Source: a virus
Virus record (IMG/VR): IMGVR_UViG_3300006751_000146
Span: 1 to 23,370 of that record
DNA length: 23,370 bases
Direction: 5' to 3' (one strand)
Position 1 is the stretch's first letter; every line of letters begins with the position of its first letter. Positions 1 to 7,584 of this stretch are shown one piece after another. A program made the position numbers and the translations under genes. The notes beneath the pieces were generated by a model. The model ran no database searches. It was not told where the DNA came from and saw only the letters and a program-made list of their open reading frames with translations.

Positions 1-2013
1 AGATGCATCAAAAGTATCAATATTAGATTCTGAAGTTGTTGTAGTTGTTGCTGTAGCAGCATCTAATTTAATTATTGTGGTTATACTTCCAGCACCAATC
101 TCTAAACCACTTCTAGCAGTAGCGATACCAATAGAATCTACATGGGTGACATCATCATAAGTTACCGTTCCACCAACACTTAAATTTCCTGTAAGAGTAA
201 GGTTAACTCCAGTCGCACCATCTACTAATGTTGTAGCTTCTCCAGTCCCAGAAAGTGCTGTACTAGCAATACCAACCCACTCTGTTCCATTAAATATTAA
301 AAGTTTATTTGCACCTATGCTTTCATCAAAACTAACGTCTCCAAGGTCTTTTATGAAACCAGCACCACCTCCACCAATAGATGAAAGTTGAATCTGTATT
401 CTGTTAACAAACAGTCTGTAGTGATCCTGCAATTGCTTGAGGGTCACATAATTTTTATCTAATGATGTGAGAGGATCACTAGTCTTAGTATCTGGACTTC
501 CTGGAGTGATTGGAGTATCTTCAGTCAGAAGTGTTTTTTCACTAAACTTAGAAAGAACATCTTCAATATGATTTACTTTTTTAATAAGATCCTGATTCTT
601 CTCTTCAATAGTATCAATATGAAGTTTATTAATTACGTCCCGAACTTCCTCTTTAATACTTTCAATGTGCTCATTCTGTTTCTTAATATGTACTTCATTT
701 GTGCTTAAGTTGACCTCAAGATCTTTAATCTGCTCAACTAAATCTTCTTCAAACTTATAAACTTCCTTCTTTAATCTATCATGATATGCAGAAGTACTGA
801 TGTCAAGATTAGCTTGAAGTTCTAAAACATCTTGAACTGTGGTTTCTTCAATCTTTTCAAGTTTTTCTGCAAAATTTTCTAATCTACCAGAGAATGCTTT
901 TAGTTTTTTATCCTCTATTACCTCTTTCTTTTTAGAATCTTTACACAATCTTGCATATGATTCAAAGATTTCTCCAGTTTGATTTTTTGATTCTTGAACA
1001 GTTGTTTGAACTTTTTCTAAAAGAGAATCAATATCAGTTTCTTTGATATTATTAACTTTGTATAGATTTTCTATTTGTTCTGTTAAATCACTAACTTTTT
1101 TTAGAACAGATTTTTCTAATTCCTTGACTTCCTCTTCCGACTTTAATTTAGATTCCACCAGCATTTTGCTGTACTTTGGAATTTCTGTATTTGTAAATTC
1201 TTTGACCGTGGAATTTAATTCCCCCAATCTTTCCTGATAAGTTTGATTGATAAAGTTAATTTTTTCATCAAAAATATTCTGAGATTCACTGAGTTTCTCT
1301 TCTGTCCTTAACTCAGTTTCAGCAAAAAACTTTTTATATTGAGGTAAATCTTCATTGATGAGATCAACAACAACACTATTAATATCTCCAACTTCTTCTC
1401 TTATAGAAGACAGACTATTTTGATTGATTGTCTCAACATCTGTCAGGATAGTATTAACTTCTTTATTTACATCTGCTCTAATTATATCAAGATTTTCTTC
1501 TACAGAATCTTTTAAATTTGCAAATCTGCTATCAATTCTAATTTCTGATTTTGAAATTAAATCTTCGTATTGTGGAACTTCAACACTTATAAATGAATTG
1601 ACCATTTCAGATAGATCTGAAAAGTCATTGCTAATTTTATTTACAATATCCTCATTAACTCCAGATATTCTATTTTCAATTTTTGCAATTGCCTCTTCTA
1701 CAAAAAAGAGATGTGCCATCATGGCATCATTCAGATCTTCTTTTTTGATTAAGGTCTGAATTTGTTTCTTTAAGTCTCCAATTTCATTGGAGATAGTTTC
1801 AACTTTTTCGACGTTTTCTTTAAAATTACCAAATGTTGAAGAAAAATCAGTAATTGACTGAATATTATTCAGGTTAGTTTTAAATACATCAAAAGCCTCT
1901 GAGATTTTTTCAATCTTCTTTGGTTTAGACGAAGAAAATTCTTCCTTCAAAGAATCAAAAGAACTCTTTTCTTCAGGTTTGATATAAAAATCGGAAGGCT
2001 TCTTTAATGCCAC
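1..2013 (-). CDS. Coiled-coil fibre-like virion protein, C-terminus beyond left edge
   Basis: The minus strand is open for 671 codons from position 2013 to position 1 with no stop, so the C-terminus lies outside the window. The start is GTG at 2013-2011 (V/M-ALKKPSDFY). An in-frame TAA lies directly before it, and a GGGG (2023-2026) sits 9 bases upstream, so no earlier start is possible. Residues 12 to about 490 are charged, Leu/Ile/Glu/Lys-rich and read as a long coiled coil. They contain three related punctuation units (VPQYED at P147, LPQYKK at P224, IPKYSK at P279), each followed by a Ser/Thr-Glu/Lys-rich helix. A Pro/Thr/Ser hinge follows (about 500-514), then a glycine cluster (548-551), then a beta-rich module (DLGDVSF, NGTEWVGIAS, NLSVGGTVTYDD, VDSIGIATARSGLEI) of the type found in cyanophage fibre-like proteins. 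It lies 27 bases after gp16, where T4 has gp17. It is probably a trimeric fibre or whisker; attachment site and receptor are unknown. Confidence 0.85.
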   Translation of the reverse strand, partial: MALKKPSDFYIKPEEKSSFDSLKEEFSSSKPKKIEKISEAFDVFKTNLNNIQSITDFSSTFGNFKENVEKVETISNEIGDLKKQIQTLIKKEDLNDAMMAHLFFVEEAIAKIENRISGVNEDIVNKISNDFSDLSEMVNSFISVEVPQYEDLISKSEIRIDSRFANLKDSVEENLDIIRADVNKEVNTILTDVETINQNSLSSIREEVGDINSVVVDLINEDLPQYKKFFAETELRTEEKLSESQNIFDEKINFINQTYQERLGELNSTVKEFTNTEIPKYSKMLVESKLKSEEEVKELEKSVLKKVSDLTEQIENLYKVNNIKETDIDSLLEKVQTTVQESKNQTGEIFESYARLCKDSKKKEVIEDKKLKAFSGRLENFAEKLEKIEETTVQDVLELQANLDISTSAYHDRLKKEVYKFEEDLVEQIKDLEVNLSTNEVHIKKQNEHIESIKEEVRDVINKLHIDTIEEKNQDLIKKVNHIEDVLSKFSEKTLLTEDTPITPGSPDTKTSDPLTSLDKNYVTLKQLQDHYRLFVNRIQIQLSSIGGGGAGFIKDLGDVSFDESIGANKLLIFNGTEWVGIASTALSGTGEATTLVDGATGVNLTLTGNLSVGGTVTYDDVTHVDSIGIATARSGLEIGAGSITTIIKLDAATATTTTTSESNIDTFDAS

Positions 2014-2037
2014 TTAATATTACCCCATCTATAGTTA

Positions 2038-2045
2038 TATTTATT
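2038..2045 (-). promoter_or_regulatory. Candidate T4-type late promoter for the fibre-like gene
   Basis: On the minus strand this reads AATAAATA, close to the T4 late promoter core TATAAATA. It lies in the 27-base gap after gp16 and 24 bases before the GTG start. The TAA stop of gp16 (2041-2043) is part of the motif. No mapped transcript start is available here. Confidence 0.55.
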
Positions 2046-2466
2046 TTTTCTCTGTGTCTTCATTTTGAGACTTGAGAAATTTGGATAGATCTGAAGTAGA
2101 TCCAACAAAAAGTGCATTTGTTACATTAGTAGGGCCTTTTTTAGACTCCTCATTAACATCTTTGAGTTTCTTCTGAAGATCTAATAGTTTATCTGTCGCA
2201 TCAGCAACATTTTTAATTAGTTGTCCAGCGACTTCATATGCTCTAGGCATTTCACTTTCTTGAGCTAATTCAAGAATACCATTAATCGCTTCCTGACCCT
2301 TTTCAATTATAGAATACAGATTACCTCTCGTATATTCATAATCTTTATTAACATCACTCTTTTGCCTATCTATTTTTTTAGCGACTTCTATGGACTCTTC
2401 TTCTCCAGAAACAATTTCAGTTTGTACATTAAACACTTCATCTAAACCATTATAATTCTTAGCCAT
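2041..2466 (-). CDS. 16: Terminase small subunit gp16
   Basis: The 141-aa product aligns by eye with T4 gp16 (164 aa) across its length. The central helical region reads DYEYTRGNLY...ELAQESEMPRAYEVAGQLIKN, against DYGVVRRNMH...[21 protein letters not shown] in T4. It is followed by the helix KLLDLQKKLKDV (T4 EILKLHKDMKDI) and a C-terminal NALFVGSTSDLSKFL (T4 NATVFMGSPTELMD). In T4, gp16 forms a ring that recognises DNA and regulates the gp17 packaging ATPase/nuclease. gp17 is not in this window. The start ATG at 2466 lies 2 bases after the gp15 stop, suggesting translational coupling. The first 40 residues are acidic and probably flexible. Confidence 0.93.
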   Translation of the reverse strand: MAKNYNGLDEVFNVQTEIVSGEEESIEVAKKIDRQKSDVNKDYEYTRGNLYSIIEKGQEAINGILELAQESEMPRAYEVAGQLIKNVADATDKLLDLQKKLKDVNEESKKGPTNVTNALFVGSTSDLSKFLKSQNEDTEKK

Positions 2467-2468
2467 AA

Positions 2469-3476
2469 TTAAGAAATACTTCCAGTAAATCCGAAGTCGT
2501 CACCAAATTCGATAATATCACTATCCTCTGTGGCAGTGTAATCAATACCTTTAACCTCTGCCCCCTTCAAATGATCTGAAACAGTTGTTCCATCTTTACC
2601 TCTCTCTACAGTAATTTTGTTACCAGCAATCTTGGTAACGAACATTTCTTCTCCACCAATTTCAATATATTTTTTAAGAGTAACTGAGGATCCACTATCA
2701 ACATTAAATGCTGTCGTAGATATATCAACATCTTCAGAAAGATTAGTGACGACATCTCCAGTGTAATCTTTAATTGCTCTTGGTTTGACACTATATGTAA
2801 GATCTCTAACTGTACTCTTACTGTCTCCGGAGTAATAAGAAACCGAAGATCTCTTGACAATATCTGAGGTTGCAGAGGAAACAGGACCAAATAGATATGT
2901 CTTTGCTGTAAATCTTAAGGTATAAAGAAGAACTCTACGAGTGGAGAAATCTCCCTCATAATCGTCTTGCATTGTTATATTTTCCAATATAACAGGAATA
3001 TCTCTTTTTTCGCTTATTGGTCCAACTAAATTTACTGTTAAATTATATTGTGGTTGAAAATATGGTAAAATTTGTTCTACAATTTGTAAAGCATCATCAT
3101 TCAATTTGGACATGATACTCAATTCAAATTGCATATTATATGGAACTGGCATGTATGCTTTCTTGACACCAGTATCATTAGCAGGATCTTTAACCGTGAA
3201 CTGTTGAGTTGTAGTTACCTTTCTACTTTGATCATAAGTCAGTCCAATAAATTCAAAAGACATTCTAGGGAGAGTCATTGCTGTCCCTTTACTTAAATCT
3301 GGCGACTGCTCTAGTCGTGCAAGAAATTTTTGCGTAGGTCCATAAGCAAGAGGAACCCTGATAATACTTGTTGTACTATCAGAATCATCTTTATGCTCAA
3401 TCTCTAATGAATTGAAAAGAGTGCCAAAAGAAATGATAGTCTTTCTTAAAATTTCGTTGTAAAAATATTCAAACAT
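2469..3476 (-). CDS. 15: Tail completion and sheath stabiliser gp15, with C-terminal extension
   Basis: The 335-aa protein matches T4 gp15 (272 aa), the hexameric terminator at the top of the tail tube and sheath that also joins tail to head. Visible matches are the N-terminus MFEYFYNEILRKTI (T4 MFGYFYNSSFRRYA), IRVPLAYGPTQKF (IRVPITYASKEHF), MQFELSIMSKLNDDALQIVE (MIYELSIFTRYEDDMFQIVE) and the shared hexapeptide ILPYFQP. The homologous part ends near residue 215. The rest is an added beta module (IEIGGEEMFVTKI...VERGKDGT...DHLKG, about residues 265-307) with relatives in two other genes of this window, then an acidic tail. TAGG lies 8 bases before the ATG. The gene is 41 bases downstream of gp14 and immediately upstream of gp16. 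Confidence 0.94.
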   Translation of the reverse strand: MFEYFYNEILRKTIISFGTLFNSLEIEHKDDSDSTTSIIRVPLAYGPTQKFLARLEQSPDLSKGTAMTLPRMSFEFIGLTYDQSRKVTTTQQFTVKDPANDTGVKKAYMPVPYNMQFELSIMSKLNDDALQIVEQILPYFQPQYNLTVNLVGPISEKRDIPVILENITMQDDYEGDFSTRRVLLYTLRFTAKTYLFGPVSSATSDIVKRSSVSYYSGDSKSTVRDLTYSVKPRAIKDYTGDVVTNLSEDVDISTTAFNVDSGSSVTLKKYIEIGGEEMFVTKIAGNKITVERGKDGTTVSDHLKGAEVKGIDYTATEDSDIIEFGDDFGFTGSIS

Positions 3477-3514
3477 TGTTCAAACCTACACTAACCCACA
3501 TATTGAGATATTTT

Positions 3515-3522
3515 TATTTATG
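3515..3522 (-). promoter_or_regulatory. Candidate T4-type late promoter for gp15-gp16
   Basis: The minus strand reads CATAAATA, matching 7 of 8 bases of the T4 late core TATAAATA. It sits in the largest intergenic gap of the window (41 bases), 38 bases before the gp15 ATG. The gp14 stop TAA (3518-3520) is embedded in it. Confidence 0.6.
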
Positions 3523-6109
3523 GTGTACCAAAAGGATTCTGTTCAGAGAAGTCTAAAATTGAATCAGCCTCTGTCTCAATAGCATTATTATCTGCAAAAT
3601 TTGTAAGTGGTGGGAATGTTTCTGATGTTCTCAATACATATTGAGCTCCAGATTCAGAACCTGTTAGAGTTTCTCCTCTAACAAAACTTCCGTTCACATT
3701 CATGACCTCTAATTGATTGGTGGATTCATTCCATATCCTTACTCTAGCAGTAGTTCCACTTGATGATCCAGTTATAATCTCATTAAACTTAAACGATCCA
3801 GAAGAATCTGAAACAGGATCTTCAACTATTATCGTAGGTGTTATTACATAACCATGTCCAGCATCTGTAATATAGATTTTTTCAACTGCTCCTGCAGATG
3901 TTAAAGTTGAAATACCTGTCGCTGTAGCAATTCCCAAAGTATTATGATAGTCAATATAATTCTTGTCACCAACAGTATTTGAAATTGATACTGTTGGTGG
4001 TGTTAAATATCCGCCACCACCATACGTGATTAAAATGCCGGTAACGATGCCACATTGATCTCTACCAAGTTCAAACGCAGAAGTTGCAATACCAACATTT
4101 GTTGCTGCAGTTGACATGATGATACTGCTTTGACCAATACCAGAGACAAATGCATTTTCTACGATAAAATTATAAGAGTCACTATATCCAACACCCAGTC
4201 TTACTCTATCTCCAACAACAACTCCAAGAGTGTTGATTCCAGTAATTGTTGTAGATCCAATACCAACAGTTCCTTGATAATGGATAGAATTGAATCTTAT
4301 CGTTGCAATACCAGTTGCAGTAAATGTGCTCGCTGCTCCAGTTGGGGCAGCAATTGTGACTGTAGGAATCGCATTGTAACCATATCCACTGTTACCAATT
4401 GCAATTGAAGTGACTGATCCAGCAACTGACACTGTTGACGTTGCTGTTGCTCTAATAGGATATGGGACTGCAAAATTGAGTGTTGGAGTAACTGTATACC
4501 CAGCTCCGATCGTTGCCCCAGTGCCAACACACCATGGATCTGTGGTGCTATTAAATCCAACTGCAGTAACAACTCCGATAGAATTAACTGTCGCAATGCC
4601 AAGTGCTGTTGTGGTTGGACTAACAGTTCCTGTTCCAAGTCCAACAGAAACTTGTGGTTTTGAAGAATATGCTTTACCCCCAGTAGAAATTGCAACACTA
4701 CTACTATCAATTGCTGATCCTGAACTATATGCGGATGCAGCACTTTCTACAAGACCAATGGTTGCTGCAGCATAAGCATACCCCGGATGTTCAATTGTAA
4801 CTATAGGAGCACTAGTGTAAAACTTACCAGAATTGCCAATAGAAATTTGCGTAACATTTCCCCCATATAATGTAAATGCATTGATTGAGGCAGTCGCTGT
4901 AGCAGTGATTCCTGACCCTTCAGGAACCCCAAACGTGACCGTAGGTGCAGTTCTATAGAATACGCCACCAGTGGTGCCTCCTGGGAACAGGAAGGCGGAA
5001 GAACCAACGCTTATAGGTGCAGACATAATACTGACTCCACCACCAACCATTGGTGTTGCAAGAACTGCAGTTGCTGCAGCTCCGACATGTTTTGGTGTGG
5101 AGAATGTTACTGTAGGAGAATTAACATATCCTCCACCTGAAGAACTTACAGTGACTACTCCAACTCCACCAGTTGTAGAAATTCCTGATGTAGCGGCCGC
5201 TCCAGATCCTCCACCACCACTAAATTTAACCGTAGGTGCAGAAGTATATCCTGTTCCTGGATTGACTATTGCTACTCCCTGAACAGATCTTAATTTATTA
5301 TTTGTGTTTGTATTGCAAACATTTATACCACTTATCATTTGAGAAGCTGTTCCTATTCCAGTTACTGAACCTGCAAATCCTACTGATGAAACTCCTACTG
5401 TTGGTAAAGTGCTATAACCCGCTCCTCTATTAGTGAGCCTTATGAACCTGATACCATTGTTTACGAGTGAGGTATTTGCTGTAGCAGTAGATCCCGTTCC
5501 AACAACATAGAGGAGTTGTGCTATTCCTATAATTGTTGACGTGCCACTCTCAGATGTTCCATCATAATCATCTCCGATCAACTCATTATCAATCTCTTCA
5601 ACTCCAGTATCGATAACTTCATCTTCAATACGGAAGAGTTCACATCTCAACTCATAAACGTAGTTTTTTTGTAATTGATAGAATGGTTTTTCGTGCTCTA
5701 CATATTTAATTTCAAATAACCTATCTCCTAAGGGAAAATATATTAAATCTCCTTCTTTTGGTCTAGTTGAAAGTTTTACATCGGATTCATTCTTCATCAA
5801 TGGAGAAATATAAGTCTCAAATCTCTCCTTGGAAATAATTAAAGTTATTTCATTCGTCGCTTGAATGCCAAATTTAGATAGAAGTGTTGGATTATCACCA
5901 TATCCTTCAAAAGATTCGACATAAGCCTCTATTGGATAAGCATCATCAAACTTTGATTCTATTACTTCTCTTATAATAGTATTTTGTGTTAGATATTTTC
6001 TTGGCAAAAAATGTACATTTATGCCATATATCCTTAACTGTTCATTAATTAAATCCTGGACAAGATTTTGCTCTCCAGAGGATCCTTGTTGAAAAAATGG
6101 ATTTAACAT
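3518..6109 (-). CDS. 14: Neck protein gp14 with a roughly 600-residue repeat insertion
   Basis: At 863 aa this is more than three times T4 gp14 (256 aa), the neck protein that with gp13 closes the head after packaging and joins it to the tail. The conserved core is residues 1 to about 180. It has GINVHFLPRKYL (T4 GVECYYVPREYV), AYVESFEGYGD (AYLNSFEGYEG), FGIQATNEITLII (FGMQVQDEVTLSI), PKEGDLIYFPLGDRLFEI (PKEGDLIYFPMDNSLFEI) and KPFYQL (DPFYQL). From about 181 to 800 runs a Gly/Ser/Thr/Ala/Val-rich array of some ten units of the form '...VTSIAIGNSGYGYNAIPTVTI'. Two GEI/LTG-x-x-SG-x-x-A units follow, then a C-terminal acidic tail that resembles the end of T4 gp14. The start ATG is 5 bases after the gp13 stop, with GGA 8 bases upstream. 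The extra mass would sit outside the neck ring, possibly as a collar decoration (inference). Confidence 0.94.
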   Translation of the reverse strand: MLNPFFQQGSSGEQNLVQDLINEQLRIYGINVHFLPRKYLTQNTIIREVIESKFDDAYPIEAYVESFEGYGDNPTLLSKFGIQATNEITLIISKERFETYISPLMKNESDVKLSTRPKEGDLIYFPLGDRLFEIKYVEHEKPFYQLQKNYVYELRCELFRIEDEVIDTGVEEIDNELIGDDYDGTSESGTSTIIGIAQLLYVVGTGSTATANTSLVNNGIRFIRLTNRGAGYSTLPTVGVSSVGFAGSVTGIGTASQMISGINVCNTNTNNKLRSVQGVAIVNPGTGYTSAPTVKFSGGGGSGAAATSGISTTGGVGVVTVSSSGGGYVNSPTVTFSTPKHVGAAATAVLATPMVGGGVSIMSAPISVGSSAFLFPGGTTGGVFYRTAPTVTFGVPEGSGITATATASINAFTLYGGNVTQISIGNSGKFYTSAPIVTIEHPGYAYAAATIGLVESAASAYSSGSAIDSSSVAISTGGKAYSSKPQVSVGLGTGTVSPTTTALGIATVNSIGVVTAVGFNSTTDPWCVGTGATIGAGYTVTPTLNFAVPYPIRATATSTVSVAGSVTSIAIGNSGYGYNAIPTVTIAAPTGAASTFTATGIATIRFNSIHYQGTVGIGSTTITGINTLGVVVGDRVRLGVGYSDSYNFIVENAFVSGIGQSSIIMSTAATNVGIATSAFELGRDQCGIVTGILITYGGGGYLTPPTVSISNTVGDKNYIDYHNTLGIATATGISTLTSAGAVEKIYITDAGHGYVITPTIIVEDPVSDSSGSFKFNEIITGSSSGTTARVRIWNESTNQLEVMNVNGSFVRGETLTGSESGAQYVLRTSETFPPLTNFADNNAIETEADSILDFSEQNPFGTP
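3790..5470 (-). repeat. Protein-level repeat array inside gp14 (G-x-G-Y-x-x-x-P-T-V-x-I units)
   Basis: About ten degenerate units are readable in the gp14 insertion, among them GAGYSTLPTVGV, GTGYTSAPTVKF, GGGYVNSPTVTF, FYRTAPTVTF, KFYTSAPIVTI, GAGYTVTPTLNF, GYGYNAIPTVTI, GGGYLTPPTVSI and GHGYVITPTIIV. Each is usually preceded by a short strand such as VTSIAIGNSG and followed by an Ala/Thr-rich strand such as ATATA. The pattern predicts a regular all-beta solenoid or bead-like chain. Units are divergent at the DNA level, so this is not a recent tandem duplication. Confidence 0.85.
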
Positions 6110-6114
6110 AATCT

Positions 6115-6957
6115 CTATCCGATCATATCAAAAGGTGGAATTTCATATGTATTAGACATTTGTTCTCTAATAATTTCAAGATCTTTCATCCCATCATCAT
6201 ATATTTGTCGGCCGTTCAACTCTGTTCCTCCTGGAAGTTTTACGCCTTGGAATTTGATCAAATTTTGACCCCACTGCCTTTTAATAAGAGCAGTTAAATA
6301 TTTTTTTAGAAAAGAATCGTTATAAACTCTAGCATGGTCTGAAGGATCTATTATTCGATAACAATCAAGAACCATATAATCATCTTTCCTAACACTAGCC
6401 CAATCAATATCAAGATATAAACGATCTTGTCTTTGATTAAATCTTATTTGTTTTTCTGTGTTCAATGCAAAATCAATATCTTCAAGGTATCTCTTAGTCA
6501 TTGCATAACTAAGAATTTCTGCTGATCCTAAACCATAAATGTCATTTAAGAACAATTGATATTTAACACTGAACATGTTATTTGTTGCAGTGTTGGATCC
6601 ATCAAAACGGAAAATTTTGTTTATACCAATAACTGCTGGTGGAACTTGAATGTAATTATTGCTTTCAGTAAATGCAAAAGATGATGTGCTACCCACACTA
6701 TGAGTAACCGTAGTTGTAGTAATTCCACTGACTCCTGATGTATCAGGACCTTTTCCCCTCTTTACATCATCTTCAGTAATTTTATAATGTAAAAAAGTTT
6801 GTATTACTCCATCAAAATGCCTTTCATGAAAATATTGAATTGCATCATCTACTAGATCCTCAATTTGCTCATCCGCAACATTGATTTCTAGAACTGGAGC
6901 TCCCAGTTGTCTTTTGCAGTAATTAATGAGGTCTGTTCTACTTGCTGGTTGTGCCAT
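6115..6957 (-). CDS. 13: Neck protein / head completion gp13
   Basis: The 280-aa product matches T4 gp13 (309 aa), a head-completion protein of the neck. At the N-terminus, RQLGAPVLEINVADEQIEDLVDDA plus YFHERHFDGV (residues 16-51) corresponds to [21 protein letters not shown] plus YGEYHFDGL in T4. At the C-terminus, KYLTALIKRQWGQNL, GVKLPGGTELNGRQI and PPFDMIG correspond to DWATALAKELNGQIL, GMMLPGGVTIDGQRL and PPFGILVG. The middle section is shorter than in T4. A weak AGGA lies 13 bases before the ATG. The stop overlaps the ribosome-binding region of gp14, so gp13 and gp14 are probably coupled and made in similar amounts, as expected for neck partners. Confidence 0.95.
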   Translation of the reverse strand: MAQPASRTDLINYCKRQLGAPVLEINVADEQIEDLVDDAIQYFHERHFDGVIQTFLHYKITEDDVKRGKGPDTSGVSGITTTTVTHSVGSTSSFAFTESNNYIQVPPAVIGINKIFRFDGSNTATNNMFSVKYQLFLNDIYGLGSAEILSYAMTKRYLEDIDFALNTEKQIRFNQRQDRLYLDIDWASVRKDDYMVLDCYRIIDPSDHARVYNDSFLKKYLTALIKRQWGQNLIKFQGVKLPGGTELNGRQIYDDGMKDLEIIREQMSNTYEIPPFDMIG

Positions 6958-6979
6958 TTATTCACAAGTTTCCTAAGTG

Positions 6980-6986
6980 TATTTAG
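6980..6986 (-). promoter_or_regulatory. Weak candidate late promoter for gp13-gp14
   Basis: The minus strand reads CTAAATA, one mismatch from ATAAATA. It is 22 bases before the gp13 ATG and contains the TAA stop (6983-6985) of the 129-aa gene, the same arrangement as at gp14/gp15 and gp16/fibre. The match is weaker than those two. Confidence 0.4.
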
Positions 6987-7372
6987 GGAGCTGCTGCTAC
7001 CGGAGGTATTACTAAAATGTTCCCTCTAACGAGAGAGTACGTGGTTGATGCTGCACTTACAACTAAGACATCGTAAACATATCTTCCCTCATTCAAAGAT
7101 CTGGTTACTCCAGAACTTAATGATATTTTCAATTTACCATCAGTTGCACTTGTAAATCCAACTGTAAATGCGGTCGTTATGCCAAGAGTAGCCCCTATAG
7201 AAACACTCTTTGATATAGCAGCGGAACCTGAATATCCACTCAAATTAAATGCTGAGTTATTGGTTCCAACAACTTCAAAGTTTCCCTCAAAGTTTGCTCC
7301 GCCAAGTATACTAAAATTAGTTTCTGGCGAAGCACCTGCATCCGGATCAAAAGTAATTGTTTTAGTTGCCAT
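6983..7372 (-). CDS. Small beta-rich virion protein candidate, 129 aa
   Basis: The 129-aa product begins MATKTITFDPDAG and is almost entirely beta-prone. Alternating segments (FEGNFEVVG, SGSAAISKSV, AFTVGFTSATDGKLKISL, GRYVYDVLVV) end in VRGNILVIPPVAAAP. The layout of a GNF...FNLSGYSG...LNEGRYVYDVLV...G.I.V chain resembles the N-terminal beta-sandwich of phage baseplate proteins such as BppU; this is a pattern resemblance, not a proven homology. AGGA (7382-7385) lies 9 bases before the ATG. The first 11 bases overlap the end of the upstream small gene, a sign of coupling. It sits between the large DUF4815 protein and gp13, where T4 has gp12/wac. A structural or assembly role is inferred from position. 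Confidence 0.75.
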   Translation of the reverse strand: MATKTITFDPDAGASPETNFSILGGANFEGNFEVVGTNNSAFNLSGYSGSAAISKSVSIGATLGITTAFTVGFTSATDGKLKISLSSGVTRSLNEGRYVYDVLVVSAASTTYSLVRGNILVIPPVAAAP

Positions 7373-7583
7373 TTGTTAAGATCCTTAATAGTGATTTGAT
7401 TTCATTTAAATCATCTTTCATACTAGCAAAGTCAGTCTCAAGGTTTTCTATAGTTTGTTTTTCATCATTTTTTACATTACGACGACGTATGTAATCATTA
7501 TATTGAGACTGACTTGTATTAATAATGCAGTTTGTTGTAGTATCCCTAACAAGATGAGTTTGATCCTTTACTTTATGTTTCAT
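7362..7583 (-). CDS. Conserved small phage protein, about 73 aa, function unknown
   Basis: The product from ATG 7583 is 73 aa: MKHKVKDQTHLVRDTTTNC..., ending KDDLNEIKSLLRILTNGN. An upstream TTG at 7598 would add five residues (LLLHN) but would overlap the previous gene by 14 bases and has no good ribosome-binding site, so the ATG one base after the preceding stop is preferred. The N-terminal half is basic and polar (QSQYNDYIRRRNVKNDEK). The C-terminal half (about 45-70) has a heptad-like pattern, I-x2-L-x3-F-x2-M-x3-L-x2-I-x2-L-L, predicting a short coiled coil. I recognise the type as a conserved cyanophage hypothetical placed next to baseplate and neck genes. A small assembly or connector protein is plausible, but no biochemical function can be read from it. 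Confidence 0.75.
   Translation of the reverse strand: MKHKVKDQTHLVRDTTTNCIINTSQSQYNDYIRRRNVKNDEKQTIENLETDFASMKDDLNEIKSLLRILTNGN
7382..7385 (-). promoter_or_regulatory. Shine-Dalgarno site for the 129-aa gene
   Basis: AGGA on the minus strand, 9 bases before ATG 7372 and inside the coding end of the 73-aa gene. It is one of the clearest ribosome-binding sites in the window. Confidence 0.6.
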
Positions 7584-7584
7584 A

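Noticed and set aside
1043-1759. Two short plus-strand open frames inside the fibre-like gene
   Set aside because: They are Ser/Leu/Phe-rich complements of a Glu/Lys/Asn-rich coiled coil, with no ribosome-binding site, and the minus-strand frame is open throughout.
4410-5282. Plus-strand open frames of 103 and 121 codons, and minus-strand alternative frames, over the gp14 repeats
   Set aside because: The repetitive Gly/Thr/Pro codon use of gp14 keeps other frames open by chance. No ribosome-binding site or recognisable protein is present.
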